Source: XYA12-FULL-58-9 sp001798605 (GTDB taxonomy: Bacteria; Myxococcota; XYA12-FULL-58-9). From it: DNA of 61,222 nucleotides. Of this stretch, positions 61,151-61,222 are shown piece by piece. The translations under genes and the position numbers were made by a program. The first letter of the stretch is position 1, and every line of letters starts with the position of its first letter. The stretch spans positions 1 through 61,222 of the forward strand of contig DAINMX010000008.1 of the NCBI GenBank assembly GCA_036736205.1. The letters run 5' to 3'. The notes under the pieces were generated by a model that saw nothing but the letters and a program-made list of their open reading frames with translations, made no database searches and was not told the origin of the DNA.

Positions 61151-61170
61151 CCAGCAGGGTGCCCCTGACG

Positions 61171-61222
61171 CTAGACCGGTTTCAACTTGAACTGAGCTGA
61201 CTCATCGATGACGCAGCGCGGC
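61171..61222 (-). CDS. Partial CDS, C-terminal end of an upstream gene
   Basis: Only the last 16 codons are in the window: PRCVIDESAQFKLKPV, then TAG at 61173-61171. The frame runs off the right edge. The place, directly upstream of rsfS, is often occupied by nadD or proA, but 16 residues are too few to say. It may also be a chance open frame. Confidence 0.35.
   Translation of the reverse strand, partial: PRCVIDESAQFKLKPV

Noticed and set aside
1..61222. CRISPR arrays, retrons, prophage, rRNA or tRNA genes
   Set aside because: No regularly spaced repeats, reverse transcriptase, phage structural genes or RNA gene signatures were seen.

Overview
The window is a chromosomal segment of a GC-rich Gram-negative bacterium, most likely a Myxococcota-type (former Deltaproteobacteria) lineage. 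This rests on gene content only: an ECF sigma factor next to a secreted caspase-fold protease, a Ser/Thr kinase with a C-terminal membrane anchor, PEGA, PilZ and DUF4013 proteins, several cysteine-rich lipoproteins, and an EF-G that reads like the spirochaete/planctomycete/delta (spd) and mitochondrial EFG1 lineage. I see no rRNA, tRNA, CRISPR array or intact insertion sequence.

Layout. 1-2.6 kb: remnant of an ISKra4-like transposase beside an unrecognised 710-aa gene, probably acquired DNA. 2.7-8.6 kb (minus strand): a tightly coupled operon of a large surface-type lipoprotein (broken by one frameshift), an ECF sigma factor, a one-pass membrane protein and a secreted caspase-like protease. 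8.9-9.5 kb: a VapBC-type toxin-antitoxin pair. 9.6-14.4 kb: a membrane protein, a GT39/PMT-type glycosyltransferase, a PqqD-like protein with a Tat-like signal, and a 519-aa protein with two copies of an unknown domain. 14.4-18.6 kb (minus): TatD nuclease, a receiver-like/coiled-coil/TPR membrane protein and a DUF4013 protein. 18.8-30.1 kb: lipid and general metabolism (hydroxyacyl-CoA dehydrogenase-enoyl-CoA hydratase fusion, HAD phosphatase, amidohydrolase, YkgJ-type protein, class C serine hydrolase, AraC-type regulator, nitronate monooxygenase-like enzyme, A-type Fe-S carrier, ABC-2 exporter).

30.2-41.9 kb: an outer-membrane-type protein, the conserved rpsB-tsf pair, a Xre regulator, a Cys-rich lipoprotein, a hybrid histidine kinase, an M48-like metalloprotease, a VWA lipoprotein and a metal-efflux permease with a fused HMA domain. 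42-53.6 kb: an orphan 371-aa gene, pyruvate phosphate dikinase, a RecA-like ATPase fused to a Rossmann-type domain directly downstream of EF-G, a Ser/Thr kinase, a GT4 glycosyltransferase and a lipoprotein resembling a dead trypsin-like protease. 53.6-61.2 kb: RNA modification and ribosome genes (TrmI, TruD, RlmH, RsfS), a J-domain protein and zinc oxidoreductase in one operon with TruD, a PEGA protein, a Cys-rich lipoprotein and a PilZ protein.

The most interesting candidates are the lipoprotein-sigma-membrane protein-caspase operon, the EF-G-coupled ATPase/Rossmann fusion, and the Tat-like PqqD protein next to a PMT-type glycosyltransferase. All assignments come from reading motifs by eye; no database search was possible.
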